Positions 35,301 through 43,465 of a DNA stretch of 64,000 nt are shown here, one piece after another. The position numbers and the translations under genes were made by a program. Source of the DNA: Apoderus coryli (lineage: Eukaryota; Arthropoda; Insecta; Coleoptera; Attelabidae); assembly GCA_911728435.2 (NCBI GenBank), contig OU452206.1, positions 9,702,297 to 9,766,296 on the forward strand, in the 5' to 3' direction. Under the pieces are notes generated by a model. That model saw nothing but the letters and a program-made list of their open reading frames with translations. It was not told where the DNA came from and ran no database searches. The first letter of the stretch is position 1. Each line of letters begins with the position of its first letter.

Positions 35301-37597
35301 AAAATATATTTTTGATAATAATTTAAGAGGTTGTTGTTGAAATTTTTCCTTTTCAAAAACTGCATTAAGGAATTTATTGTTAAGGTCAAATTTGCATATG
35401 AAGTAATGTATACGTAATTTTTTCCAAAAATTGCTATTTTCATGTAGAATAACATGCGTATGTATGCAAATGTTTTGTTTTGGAAACGGTTTATGCGAAA
35501 ACAATTACCAAGGAATCAGAGATTGGAACCAAAATAGTACAAATTTATTTATTATTAAACAACCTTGATGAACAAAAAAACAGACACTTCTAAATTATTG
35601 CAGGAAGGAATTATTTTTCTGGATTCCTTCGAGAAATTTCCATAAGCAGTAATCTACGCAACATATCGCGTTTAATGTTAATCAAAATAAACAAAACGTC
35701 GACTCTACAAAGCTTTTTAGGAAAATAATTTTGCTAGGTGATGTTTCGAGGGTCTATATCTCCATCATCAGTCATAAAAGTATAGTCAGTTTGAAAAAAA
35801 AATTATAAAGAATTTGGTCAGTTTAGCCTCAATTCCAAAATCAGTGGCGTAGTGATACACAGATAAAGAAAAGTGATAAAAAGATATTAAATTAAGATAA
35901 TGAATAGTGCTTGTTTATTACAAGTACTGAAGTGAAGTATTCAGATGGGAGATGATAAATAGTCATTGTAGGTGAATTTTTTTACATTAGACCACACAAT
36001 TATGAAATATTAAAACTCATATTCGTATTATTATTTTGCCAAAATCGTGATTATAGGTATTTAATAGCAAGAATTCTACGATAATTGGTTTTTGTGTCAA
36101 AAATAAAACTAACAAAATAGGCATAAACAAATTAATTTTGCCCTGGTTATAAGCTAGTCAGGGTATACACGTACGTGAGCACAAGTTGCATCACAAACAA
36201 ATCTATAAACCTAGTATGGATATACGTATTGCTTGTAGAATAATTACAATCATATCAGAAGTAAAGCAAAAACTAAGACCAAATTAAACAAAAGAATTAC
36301 TAAAATATATTTGACTTAATGACTCGTAATAAACAAAAATACCTAGATGAACAAAAAAGATGTTGACCTTTTGTAGATAATTTAAGTTATATATTCAAAT
36401 ATAGTATAATATAGACAATGTTCTTTTAATTAATTGCATACCTACGAAACGGTTGAAGATATTAAAAAACAATATATTTTATAAATTTTGGGTGCGAAAA
36501 ACTCATTAAACACTATGCTTAATACTTAATTTACATTTAACACTTACTTAATACCTATTTAAATGGTTATTTTTGTGAAACGTACAAGGGCAGTTCACAT
36601 TGAATATACAAATACATAATAGAAAAAACAATTATTGTAATAGTCCAAAAAAAATATCTTGCACAAATAAATATCAGGAAATATGTAATGGAAAACTTGA
36701 CAGGTGTTTTTGCTGTTTTATACAAGAAATCTGTAAATAAATTCCAAACAATGCGCATCTTTTTTAAATTCAGAAAAAGCATAAAAATAAAATACTAAGA
36801 TTAGTTTTTATATCACGTTTAAAATTAAAAAAACTTTTTATTAATAATTTAAATTGCACAAATTTTATCTCGAAAATCATCTCCCTCTCCTATTCACAAT
36901 CCTCAAACTTTTTAGATTTTACCTATTTTAATCACTACTAATATTATGTACCCAATATTAAATAGAACAAAAAAAATTCAAATCAAAAATATGTTTGCAT
37001 TTTGACTAGGTAAGTTTACACTTTTGGAATAAGTAACACAAAAGCCTTAATATTCAGTATTTTTGTACTTACCAGTGTTTGTCCAAAGTTGTGTATGAGC
37101 AGCCAACTCTCCAGATTCTGTATTCGGATAGTATGGCATTGTTGCAGCGTTATTGTAATTGTTATTTCTCGCATATAATGAACTGCAAATAAAATAAAAC
37201 ATTTTTATTGATAAAAAAATATGAGTTAACTTTGTCATATATCCTCATATAATCAATTTGGAGTTTTAATTTTACGCATGTCTTGCGTATTTTTTTATAA
37301 TATTGTGATTCCCAGTAGCAATATAAAAATTTTCTTAACGCACTTTAAATAATAATCAACATCACAACCCTGCTCTACACTATCGTCTCCAAATTCATCT
37401 TTAATATATGATAATGACATTATTATCTTATCAAATATAGATAATTTCGAAGAGATACTTCGATATCAACTAAATAACTATCACCAAAATCAACGATAAA
37501 TATCTAAAATCAAGCACCGATAGAAATCTATTTGTCACTAAATATATACAAAATAAAAAAAAATCACTAACTTGTGTTGTAAAAAATTTAAATCCAT
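14032..37597 (-). CDS. srp: serpent-like GATA transcription factor, whole gene (7 coding exons per transcript, one alternative pair)
   Basis: Spliced coding sequence 37597-37572, 37182-37073, 34551-34279, then 18955-18780 or 17599-17466, then 16816-16652, 16568-16439 and 14378-14032. All junctions are GT-AG and all phases agree. The two-finger product has 408 residues, with fingers of form C-X2-C-X17-C-X2-C at residues 151-175 and 205-229; the one-finger product has 394. GATA factors bind (A/T)GATA(A/G) in the nucleus through the C-terminal finger, while the N-terminal finger modulates DNA binding and contacts FOG-type cofactors. In Drosophila, serpent makes one- and two-finger isoforms from alternative exons and directs haemocyte, fat-body and endoderm fates. 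The alternative exon pair is the main reason for choosing serpent over pannier or GATAe. Introns are 389, 2521, 15323, about 1.8 kb around the alternative exons, 83 and 2060 bases. The protein looks short compared with the Drosophila form. Orthology is inferred by family knowledge, not by a search. Confidence 0.85.
14638..15245 (-). pseudogene. Tc1-like transposase C-terminal relic
   Basis: On the minus strand from about 15245 the frame reads [12 protein letters not shown], stop, [29 protein letters not shown]. This is the usual end of Tc1 transposases, where a short LIxSMPxR block precedes the final residues. Only the C-terminal end survives. The other border near 14638 (ACTGCCCCGCAATATTAGCC) may be a terminal repeat. 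It lies in intron 6 of serpent, in the same orientation as the gene. Confidence 0.65.
15523..16020 (-). pseudogene. LINE reverse-transcriptase relic in serpent intron 6
   Basis: On the minus strand: [20 protein letters not shown], then [20 protein letters not shown] and [10 protein letters not shown], which are the PQG and YADD motifs of non-LTR polymerases. After a deletion comes [20 protein letters not shown], the following LGVxxD block. It is frameshifted and truncated. A decayed hammerhead-like motif lies just beyond it at 16036-16077 on the plus strand. Confidence 0.85.
16036..16077 (+). repeat. decayed hammerhead-like motif, copy L
   Basis: Stem I GTCA/TGAC, stem II GAGA/TCTC and GAAACATGTC are retained, but the CTGATGA box is reduced by a deletion. 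A companion motif GTGGAACAGACG follows at 16110. Inactive as a ribozyme. Confidence 0.45.
16439..16568 (-). CDS. srp: serpent exon 6, basic tail and nuclear localisation region
   Basis: A 130-base exon with acceptor TTATTGCAG and donor G|GTAAG. It follows an 83-base intron. It starts with [12 protein letters not shown], the conserved basic tail of GATA factors, which contacts the minor groove and acts as a nuclear localisation signal. It then runs into a charged stretch, [16 protein letters not shown], with a Lys/Leu/Glu pattern that could form a short helix. It begins in phase 0 and ends in phase 1, giving an Asp codon with exon 7. Confidence 0.9.
16652..16816 (-). CDS. srp: serpent exon 5, C-terminal GATA zinc finger
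   Basis: A 165-base exon, phase 0 at both ends, with acceptor TTGTTTAG and donor CAG|GTAATC. It encodes [20 protein letters not shown], then [20 protein letters not shown] and [15 protein letters not shown]. The zinc ligands are residues 205, 208, 226 and 229 of the 408-residue form. This finger and the basic tail that follows carry the sequence-specific contacts to GATA sites. One oddity is Gln where GATA factors usually have Leu after NRP in the linker to the basic tail (positions L/T/M or L/A/M in relatives). The ligands and the LWRR and CNACGLY cores are intact, so function is expected. Confidence 0.95.
17466..17599 (-). CDS. srp: serpent exon 4B, alternative exon without a finger (one-finger isoform)
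   Basis: A 134-base exon with acceptor TTCCAG and donor TTG|GTAGGT. Joined to exon 3 it reads [20 protein letters not shown], continues Ser/Thr/Asn-rich, and ends [11 protein letters not shown]. There is no zinc ligand pair. It replaces the N-terminal finger to make a C-finger-only protein, like Drosophila SrpC. Evidence that it is a real exon: an open frame in the right phase, good splice sites, higher GC content than the surrounding intron, and the shared terminal RRL. RNA evidence is not available here. Confidence 0.8.
17600..18779 (-). other. intron between alternative exons 4A and 4B
   Basis: 1180 bases. An open frame at 18019-18306 on the minus strand (95 codons, with [15 protein letters not shown]) has no recognised family and no splice fit to the gene; it may be a transposon remnant. 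This intron and the 649-base one at 16817-17465 are where signals controlling the choice between 4A and 4B would be expected. Confidence 0.5.
18780..18955 (-). CDS. srp: serpent exon 4A, N-terminal GATA zinc finger (two-finger isoform)
   Basis: A 176-base exon with acceptor TTCACAG and donor TTG|GTACAG. It encodes a canonical N-terminal GATA finger preceded by [13 protein letters not shown], then [14 protein letters not shown], then CNAC, followed by [20 protein letters not shown]. The four zinc ligands are residues 151, 154, 172 and 175 of the 408-residue form. This finger typically stabilises binding at double or palindromic GATA sites and binds the FOG cofactor (U-shaped in flies). The exon starts in phase 1 and ends in phase 0, exactly as exon 4B does, so the two substitute for each other. 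Both end in the residues RRL. This is the most strongly conserved exon in the window. Confidence 0.95.
21102..21443 (+). other. unrecognised 113-codon open frame in serpent intron 3
   Basis: The frame starts [20 protein letters not shown] and continues with mixed, fairly protein-like composition, including [18 protein letters not shown]. It fits no family I know. No promoter, splice partner or homologue in the window was found, and an antisense frame overlaps it. A relic of a transposon gene is the likeliest explanation. Confidence 0.2.
22158..22194 (+). ncRNA. hammerhead-ribozyme-like motif, copy E
   Basis: Stem I GCCA (22158-22161) and TGGC (22191-22194) pair perfectly around CTGATGA, extra T, GAAACATGTT. 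Stem II (ATTTTGGATCC) is degraded and does not form a clean helix, so activity is unlikely. Confidence 0.4.
26707..26747 (+). ncRNA. hammerhead-ribozyme-like motif, copy B (well preserved)
   Basis: Stem I ACCA (26707-26710) with TGGT (26744-26747). CTGATGA 26711-26717, extra T 26718. Stem II GCAGC/GCTGC perfect (26719-26723 with 26729-26733). GAAA 26734-26737, C, AT, then GTT with cleavage expected after 26743. The companion motif GTGGAGGTAGAC follows at 26800, and TCAACATGGACTACTTC ends the element near 26870. Confidence 0.6.
26925..27545. mobile_element. palindromic foldback element with hammerhead-like motifs in both arms
   Basis: The left arm (GAGGAGAATAAGATAGCG at 26939, through CTGTTATTTAAAATTATTCA near 27105) is the inverse of the right arm (TGAATAATTTTAAATAACAG near 27340 to CTTATTCTCCTC at 27537). 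Each arm carries the same motif in opposite orientation. The plus copy at 27472-27501 has CTGATGA, extra T, GTTTT/AAAAC, GAAA and AGTC. The minus copy near 26970-27000 has GAAACGTC intact but T in place of the first C of the box. Confidence 0.65.
29110..29590 (+). pseudogene. LINE reverse-transcriptase relic, 5' part
   Basis: GVPQG at about 29111, then GPILYSYT, then [15 protein letters not shown] (the YADD box with D to N), [15 protein letters not shown], and after a frameshift [20 protein letters not shown] and [18 protein letters not shown]. This is the order of motifs in the polymerase of CR1/Jockey-type LINEs. There are stops and frameshifts. It continues at 30285 after the foldback insertion. 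Confidence 0.8.
29622..30277. mobile_element. foldback element inserted in the LINE
   Basis: The ends are AAGGTGTTTCTAAAATAGGT (left) and the inverse of AGCTGTTTCTAAAATAGGTA (right), each followed by AATTTGTGAGCGAATTGG-type sequence. The interior shares blocks with the copy at 47050-47845. It splits the LINE relic: the frame upstream ([12 protein letters not shown]) resumes downstream with KFEPVSHR. Confidence 0.75.
30285..30604 (+). pseudogene. LINE C-terminal relic, 3' part
   Basis: Reads [10 protein letters not shown], then [40 protein letters not shown] and [20 protein letters not shown], stop. This is the usual end of such polymerases (short helix, then SFKR/RFKR block). The stop codon lies within TTTTCTGAAGTAATCCAT, which is shared with the end of the hammerhead elements, so the end of the frame is a junction between two repeats. 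Confidence 0.75.
30601..31168. repeat. inverted pair of hammerhead-element ends around copy C
   Basis: 30601-30663 (CTGAAGTAATCCATCTTCGA to ACGTCTACTC) is the inverse of 31106-31168. The right arm follows the hammerhead motif at 31020-31061. The interval holds no gene. Confidence 0.7.
31020..31061 (+). ncRNA. hammerhead-ribozyme-like motif, copy C (well preserved)
   Basis: Stem I GCCA (31020-31023) with TGGC (31058-31061). CTGATGA 31024-31030, extra T, stem II GGAAA/TTTCC, GAAA 31048-31051, C, AT, GTC with cleavage expected after 31057. The companion motif TGGTGGAGTAGACG follows at 31100. Confidence 0.6.
31345..31386 (+). repeat. hammerhead-like motif, copy D, core-dead
   Basis: It shares about 40 bases of upstream sequence (AAAATGACTGCGT, CTGTTTATT) with copy C, so the two are a tandem duplication about 325 bases apart. 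Stem I GCCA/TGGC is intact, but the box is CTCATGA (G5 to C), which abolishes known hammerhead catalysis. Confidence 0.6.
32563..33939. repeat. tandem duplication of intron sequence
   Basis: Unit 1 at about 32563-33314 and unit 2 at about 33315-33939 share a colinear series of blocks: ATTTTACTATTTGTCCTATT, TTGCACAATTCTTTCAGAAG, GAGGAATACTTCTCTC, GATAAATTCAATTTGGTA, TGTCCAATTTAAGGACAACA, TAGTAATTCACAAAG. They differ by substitutions and several deletions, so this is an old direct duplication. It lies 0.3 kb downstream of exon 3, inside serpent intron 3. Confidence 0.85.
34279..34551 (-). CDS. srp: serpent exon 3, low-complexity N-terminal region
   Basis: A 273-base exon with acceptor TTTACAG and donor AA|GTAAGT. 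It encodes residues 47-136, rich in Ser, Asn, Thr, Pro and Tyr, with [15 protein letters not shown] near the start and [18 protein letters not shown] in the middle. It is the common donor for both alternative exons. It leaves a single A, which becomes ATT (Ile) when joined to exon 4A and ATG (Met) when joined to exon 4B. Composition and lack of stops distinguish it from the very AT-rich intron on either side. The region probably acts in transcriptional activation, by analogy with other GATA proteins. Confidence 0.8.
34552..37072 (-). other. serpent intron 2 (2.5 kb)
   Basis: AT-rich intron. The only recognised item is a decayed hammerhead-like motif on the minus strand at 35749-35779, with a degraded companion motif (GTCGACTCTAC) at 35697-35707. 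No coding potential was recognised. Confidence 0.6.
35749..35779 (-). repeat. decayed hammerhead-like motif, copy K
   Basis: Minus strand: CTGATGA, extra T, GAG/CTC, GAAACATC. The box and GAAA are intact, but stem II is weak and the cleavage triplet is not recognisable. Confidence 0.4.
37073..37182 (-). CDS. srp: serpent exon 2, N-terminal region
   Basis: A 110-base exon with acceptor TTTGCAG and donor GTAAGT. It encodes residues 10-45, starting [11 protein letters not shown] and containing [18 protein letters not shown]. It is rich in Asn, Tyr and Thr, as is typical of the poorly structured N-terminal activation region of GATA factors. It begins in phase 2 and ends in phase 1, and its last base plus GG of exon 3 makes a Gly codon. 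No known domain is visible, so the call rests on splice signals and on frame continuity with both neighbours. Confidence 0.75.
37572..37597 (-). CDS. srp: serpent exon 1, start codon exon
   Basis: This exon encodes MDLNFLQH and the first two bases of an Asn codon, then a GTTAGT donor. The start is supported by an in-frame TAA four codons upstream (37607-37609) and by the absence of any ATG between here and the candidate promoter near 37.73 kb. The split codon (AA plus T from exon 2) gives Asn and keeps frame with exon 2. The exon is too short to be recognised alone and is called because phase and splice sites fit the next exon. Confidence 0.7.
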
Positions 37598-37727
37598 ATT
37601 TATATTTTATTTATTTGAACTATAAATAATACGGTTTTCGTGGGAATATATTTTAGGTATATCACTATATCCGTGGAAAATAAAAATTGAACGCGTTTCT
37701 GTGGTCACTTTATTTATATTTTTGTCG

Positions 37728-37758
37728 TCGTACTGTATCGCCGCCTACTACTTATATA
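37728..37758 (-). promoter_or_regulatory. srp: candidate core promoter of serpent
   Basis: On the minus strand TATATAAG lies at 37758-37751, followed about 24 bases later by ACAGTACG, which contains a CAGT initiator-like core at 37735-37732. The surrounding 37.73-37.87 kb is noticeably richer in G+C and CpG than the rest of the window. The implied 5' leader is about 135 bases with no ATG before the start codon at 37597. Spacing is slightly shorter than ideal, so the exact start is uncertain, and other promoters may exist upstream. Confidence 0.4.
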
Positions 37759-38430
37759 CGGATTTACACAACTATGGTACTACACTCGACTTGCAGTCCC
37801 CGAGAACAAATGACAAACTGACAACGAGAGCCCGGCCGACTGTAATAATTTAATTTTCTGTTTGTTGCATATAATGTAGAACCGGACGAAAAAAGCTTCT
37901 TTTTCCAATAGGGTACCTTTTAGTGTAGTAAATGCATAAGTACTTTGTTTCGACATTGTTTTTTGATTAATTGATAACTTTAAATGGACAGGATGTCAGT
38001 CAAAATAAAATCAATAGTAAAATGTATTTTATTCCTGACAAATTTGTTTACAATTTTTCTAGTATTCAGATTATTATTATCGTACTATGTACAGGGTATC
38101 CCGGCAGGCACGTCTTCTATATATGTATGGAAATTTTTAATTTTTTTGTTTAAATTTCATTTATTGTCAATGGAGGCAATATTGCCACTATGTTATAATG
38201 CTTTTAGAAGACTGACACTCCTGGTTGTACCGAAATTACGTGTCAATTTAGAAATGACGTGTGCAGGCTCTACACCAATTACCTGATTTTCAAGCCCATA
38301 TTAATTATTTTTGGATGAAATTCTTATTAATCAGATAGGTCCTTATCTTAGTATAATCTTATTTATAATATTTTAATTACTATGAATACAGAGTGTTCAA
38401 AAAATAAGAAACAAAGTGAAATTGAAATAA
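37759..38430. other. immediate upstream region of serpent
   Basis: It contains the GC-richer block 37.77-37.85 kb and then AT-rich sequence with a TACAGGGTATCC terminus at 38090. The open frame 37984-38286 has no recognised family. Proximal regulatory sequence is expected here, but no specific sites are claimed. Confidence 0.4.
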
Positions 38431-39500
38431 TTATAATTCAGCAGTTATACAAAGCTGACAAACCACCTACCATTTTGTGAAAAAACTGTTTATTTATTAG
38501 TAAAAAACATGAGGTCAGTCGTTAATTTTTTTTTTTTTGGTTTTCGAAGTATTGTCAATTTAATATTTGTATATGGCGATTTTTCTGCAGATCTTAGGTC
38601 AGTTACTTTTAGTTGGGTTGAGGATGTTGAATATCATTTGAAAATTCCGGAGCGCATAAATCATACAAACTAAAATTATTTAAACATATTCATTATTGAA
38701 GTAATCCATTACGACGAGGAGCGGGATGTATATGTAAATCAAAGGCGTCTACTTCACAAAATATTTTTATATAGATGTTCAAATTAGCCAAACATGTTTC
38801 GGAACTTTACTGTTCCATCTTCAGGGGCATTAATAAATCTTACAAATAATTGATAAGTTAAGTTTTAACATGGATTCAAACACGTATACATACTAAAAAA
38901 CAGAAAAATAATTAGAAGCAAGCAGTTATACAACACTGACAAACCGCACCTACCATTTTGTGAAAAATCTTTTTATTTATTAGTAGATCAGTCGTAAAAA
39001 TTTTTTTTTCTTAAAACTTAAATTACTTTAAACTATTATGTAAACAGCACAATTCTGTAATACACCATTTAACGTGAAAAGGATTATTTCTGTAAATCAA
39101 TTAAGTTATAAGTTTTCTTTATTAAAATGATTTACAAAAAGGAGCCTTTCACATTAAATGGTCTATTACAGAATTGTGCTGTTCAAATAATAGTTTAAAC
39201 TAATTTAAGTTATCATGAAAAAAAAATTTAACGACTGATCTACTAATAAATAAAAAGATTTTTCATAAAATGGTAGGTGGTTGGTTTGTCAGCTCTATAT
39301 AACTGCTTAATTCTAATTATTTTTCTATTTCTGTATTTTAGTATGTATACAACATGTTTGAATCAATGTTAAAACTTAGAGCACTTGGTAAGAATTCTTT
39401 GTAAGATTTATTAATACCACTGAACATGAAACAGTAAACATGTTTGGCTAATTTGAACATTTGTGGTGTAAACGCCTTTGATTTACATAAGTATTCATTA
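38430..39500. mobile_element. large palindrome with hammerhead-like motifs at its ends
   Basis: 38730-39085 and 39120-39500 are inverse copies: ATTTACATAAG/AAATCAAAGGCG at the outside, then GCCAAACATGTTT, GCAGTTATA, CACCTACCATTTTGTGAAAA and TTCTGTAATA near the centre at about 39.1 kb. A further copy of the inner block (GCAGTTATACAAAGCTGACA AACCACC) lies just outside at 38450-38520. The palindrome spans almost 0.8 kb with under 50 bases between the arms. Confidence 0.8.
38787..38828 (-). ncRNA. hammerhead-ribozyme-like motif, copy F (left arm of palindrome)
   Basis: Minus strand: CTGAAGA (38824-38818), extra T, stem II GGAAC/GTTCC perfect, GAAAC, AT, GTT, then TGGC. Stem I GCCC against TGGC has one mismatch. 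The mirror copy in the right arm (about 39408-39448, plus) has lost the second half of stem II and is dead. Confidence 0.5.
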
Positions 39501-40374
39501 TTTTTAGTTTATTTCAAGAACTTTTGACACAACATTTGCTAATCGATATCCGCAAAGGTCATTGCAATGGGCTGTTATAAAAATTATAGGAAATTTGAAG
39601 AACTTCGCATAAATGTACAAATAAATAAATATCTTGTTAAAAATGAGAATAATTTAAGCGCCCCCGCATGAGTATTAATAATTGTCAAACGGTAAGTGTG
39701 GTAAGTAAAAAATTCATTTACCCAGTTTCTTCTGACATATTATAACGTAATTACTCTGAGATGTACTTCTTTCATATAATACAATTTTTGAGCATTTTAC
39801 TACCAAATTTGAAGAAACAAGTAACTTAGGGGAGGAAGATATTTAAATTTTAAATAAATAATCGTCAAAAGTTTTGACAAGTAAGCTGATGGCCTACTAT
39901 GGTAGTACAGGAAAAAATGGCATCGATGTTATCGATTCACCTTTATTGAGATTTTATGGAGGCTCAATAAGTGATAAAGCTCAACTGGACAGGATTATCT
40001 AAGTTTATAATGCATTTTTTGAATTATTGCTTTGATATACATCGACACATTAGATTGAAACAGTGCTGCCAAGAGGTTTAAAGAGGAGTAGCATTTAGTG
40101 ATTAAAAATTGATGCTACTTTATGATTCAGACTAAAATTTGGAAATTTCGGCGTTTCGCCTGGTTCTTGTAGGGATTAAAATAAGCGAGTCGCCACATTT
40201 TAGAAGAGTGGTTGATTTATAAAACATGGGGACAAAGTTAACATTGCACAGTAAAATAAAAAATTAATAGATTTGAAAAAATAAATATATGTGACATCAT
40301 CTGAGAGCTACAAGTCGCTTACACCAACAGATTTCTGTTTTATAGCTATATTCCTATATAGCTATGTGTCGCAT

Positions 40375-41850
40375 CGGGAAGGGTTTCGATCGATTTTAGA
40401 GAAAGTACACTGTGGAACAATCTGCAAATCTGGTGTACCTACTACTTAGGTTGACGGGGACAATTTGGCGAAAATGTTTTCAAGCATCTAGTATGTACTT
40501 CGGTTTATACCAGAAGTCAATGTCAATTTCCTTATTATAAATACGACCCTATATAAATGATATTTTTTTTCGATTCTACCTGTATCCTAAAGTTAGTTCA
40601 TGTATAATATGTTAAACATATGATCAGCCATTTTCGAAATATTTGAAATTTTATGTCAAAAATGACGTTTGCAGAGTAGAAGAATAATTAAATTTTTTAT
40701 TATATGGAAGCTTTAATAATTGAATTTTTTGGGATATCCTCGTAGTTATAGACCTACTTTAGGCGCCTATGTATATTTTTTAATAAATATTAATACAGGG
40801 TATTTGAAAAAAAAAAGTATAAAATCAAATTGAAAAGTGTCGAAATTTTAAATCGCAACTCCCAGTTTTTATATTTTTTTGCATCAAAAATAATAGCACG
40901 TTTAGTTTATTCCAAAAATTTATAATTTTCAAAATATTGACAATTTCACACTTTTCTATTAGAGTAGTGATAAGAAATTTAATTGATACTAGTTGGAATG
41001 ATTTAGAAAGCAAATAAATATGACCCTTGTGACAAATAATCGACAATTATGGCAACTGCAGTTACTAATTAGTAGTAAGTATAATAAGAATCATGGCGGG
41101 CAAATACGTTATAATAACGATGACTATCTAAATTTGTTTATTATTTATGGAGAATGTGACAGAATGATAACGAGAACGTGTGATACATTTGCTGCCTGAT
41201 ACCCAGAAAAACACAAACCATCACCATCATCAATGTTGTTAAGGAAATAGCACATAATTTGGAAAGTTTTAGTATGCGAAGAATTTGATGAACTAATAAC
41301 GAGAACGTATGATACAAACTTATCTAAGGTTAACTAATAAAAAATTACTTTATCAAATGGCATTTCTAAACACTTTCCACGCCGAATAGATTGTTGGCTC
41401 AAATTGTCGATTATTTCTGACTAAGTGTCATATTTATTTACTTACTAAAGCCATCATGTCCAACTAAAATCAATTAATTATTTTCAAAATCCTATCACTA
41501 TTGTAATAGAATAATGTATATGTCAATATTTTTTAAAAGTATTAATTTTTAAAATAAACGTCTTTTCATAAACTTGTCCTAATTTTTGATGCAACAAAAT
41601 AAAAAATTTCAAATATTTCGAAAACGACTGGACATAGGTATACATGAACGATCTTTAGAATTACAAGTAGCATCCAAAAAATATATAATTTATATAGGGT
41701 CGTATTTAAAATAAGAAAGTTGACGGTATAACCGCAAGTACTAGATTATTGAAAACATTTTAGCCAAATTGGCCCCGTCGACCTAAGTGCTACAGCAGAA
41801 TTTCAGATTGTTCCACAGTGTAGTTTCTCCATGATAGGTCGAAACCCTTC
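40375..41850. mobile_element. 1.5-kb foldback element upstream of serpent
   Basis: The left end GGAAGGGTTTCGAT, then CACTGTGGAACAATCTG, and the right end CAGATTGTTCCACAGTG, then GTCGAAACCCTTCC are inverse. Similarity continues inward through GACGGGG, AATTTGGC, AAAATGTTTTCAA, TACGACCCTATATAAAT, TTTCGAAATATTTGAAATTT and AATAATCGACAAT. The arms are about 680 and 460 bases; the centre 41060-41390 is unique and non-coding. Confidence 0.8.
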
Positions 41851-43136
41851 CTGGTGGGACATTTAATCAACCATTCACTATATTATGTAGTCCTCACATT
41901 TTATGCAATAACTAATAGGTTTGATAGTTACAAGAACCAATTTTGATGAATTATTAGTTTCATACTTCTGTACTAATAAAAATTTTCAAATTTACACAAA
42001 TTAACGATTAGGACAAAAATTGATTAATTAAAGATAGATTTTTTGTTACAATGTATGTAATCTGACCATTGAGTTATTAATAAGGTAATTCTATATTTTC
42101 ATGTCCGATGTAGATGAATATTGTTCCCAAGGTCAACGCATATCTCTACAGAGAGTAAGCCGATTTTTGTTGTCATTTTGACATCCTATAATTTTTAGCG
42201 TATATGATCATTTTATAAAAAATGCATTAAGTAATTCTACATGAGTGATAATCTAAAGAATATAACATACGAATTATGCAATACTCATTCTCGGTTATTA
42301 GAATGACATTTCAATTTCAAGAATTTTGTCGCACCGTATACTTAACAAATCTATCATATTATAGTTTCTTATAAACAATGTGAAATCAATACACCACATT
42401 CTGCCGCTGAAAATCATTTGTTTAACATTCTGCAACGTGATATTTAGTACTAAAGGAAGTTCAAAGTGTCATTTCTATAAATCAGACTAAATTTATTATG
42501 CGGATTTTTTTGTGTTGTAATTTTTAAGAGATTCAATAGATTTATCATTAGATATTATTATTTGTTGTCTAGATATCATTTGCGCTACGAATTATTACGT
42601 ACTTTATACGTTTGTTTAGTGAGTTAAAACCACTACCGATAGAGCCTCGCGATGAATAGAGGATCTGCTAAATGTTTTCATATATGTACCTAATTATTTT
42701 TATTCAATAAACTTTTTTTCAACACCATAGCTTTTAAAAAATCAGGGCGAAGTGGAATAGTCCCAAAGAAAGTCGATACGATCATTGGTTGTACTCCTCG
42801 AAATACGACGTTAACAAATTATGATTTAAGAATTGATGTGTTCCTTTAGTTGTTTGAAGATGAAATAGCCCAGTTAGGTACCTATATCGTCTCAAATAAT
42901 ATAATATTTATAATATTTATTTATTCATTCAATTTTTATTTCCTTAACAAAAACAGATCGTCTCAATCCTATTGACTAATTTTAAACGGTTTTTGGATTC
43001 ATCCCTCTAATGAGTAAATACATCAAAATTGGGCTTTATACATCATTTTCAACCTTGGCGGGTGTCTAATTTTAAAATAAATTTTTTGAAATTTAAAGAT
43101 ATAATCCATAATGGATAGTGGAGTTAATGTATTATA
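41851..43136. other. AT-rich stretch without recognised features
   Basis: No gene, RNA gene or clear repeat pair seen. Confidence 0.35.
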
Positions 43137-43465
43137 TGAAGGGAATACAAGTCGAAACTCCACGAAATAAGTTTAATATAGTGCTCAGAATACTAAAACT
43201 AGAGCCAAACATGTTTCGAAGCTACGAGCTTCATCAACAGTAGTCAATTAAAGTAATGTAATACATTTTTCTCGAAGACAGTTCGATAAGTTCCTCCTGG
43301 TATACTATAACTAATTAGGTATACACTATGCATAGATATACCTTTTCCATAACACTGATGATGAAGCTCGTAGCTTCGAAACATTTTTGGTCTAGTTTTA
43401 GTACTCATTGAGGAATATATTAATTTTTTTTCATGGAGTTTAAACTTGTATTCTCTTCATATAAA
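43137..43465. mobile_element. opposed pair of hammerhead elements (palindrome)
   Basis: Left arm: GAAGGGAATACAAG (43138) to AGCTTCATCAACAG (43240). Right arm: CTGATGATGAAGCT (43355) to CTTGTATTCTCTTC (43460). They are inverse copies separated by about 110 bases. Each holds the motif with stem II GAAGCT/AGCTTC. Left motif (minus, 43204-43240): CTGTTGA replaces CTGATGA. Right motif (plus, 43353-43390): box intact, but the stem III G is replaced by T. Confidence 0.75.

Noticed and set aside
14032..37597. Assignment of the GATA gene to pannier or GATAe
   Set aside because: Both fingers would also fit those paralogues, but the frame-compatible alternative exon without a finger is the serpent signature. 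A phylogeny would be needed to close the question.
37984..38286. 100-codon frame just upstream of serpent, starting MDRMSVKIKSIVKC
   Set aside because: It overlaps another frame, runs across a transposon-like TACAGGGTATCC end and resembles no known protein.
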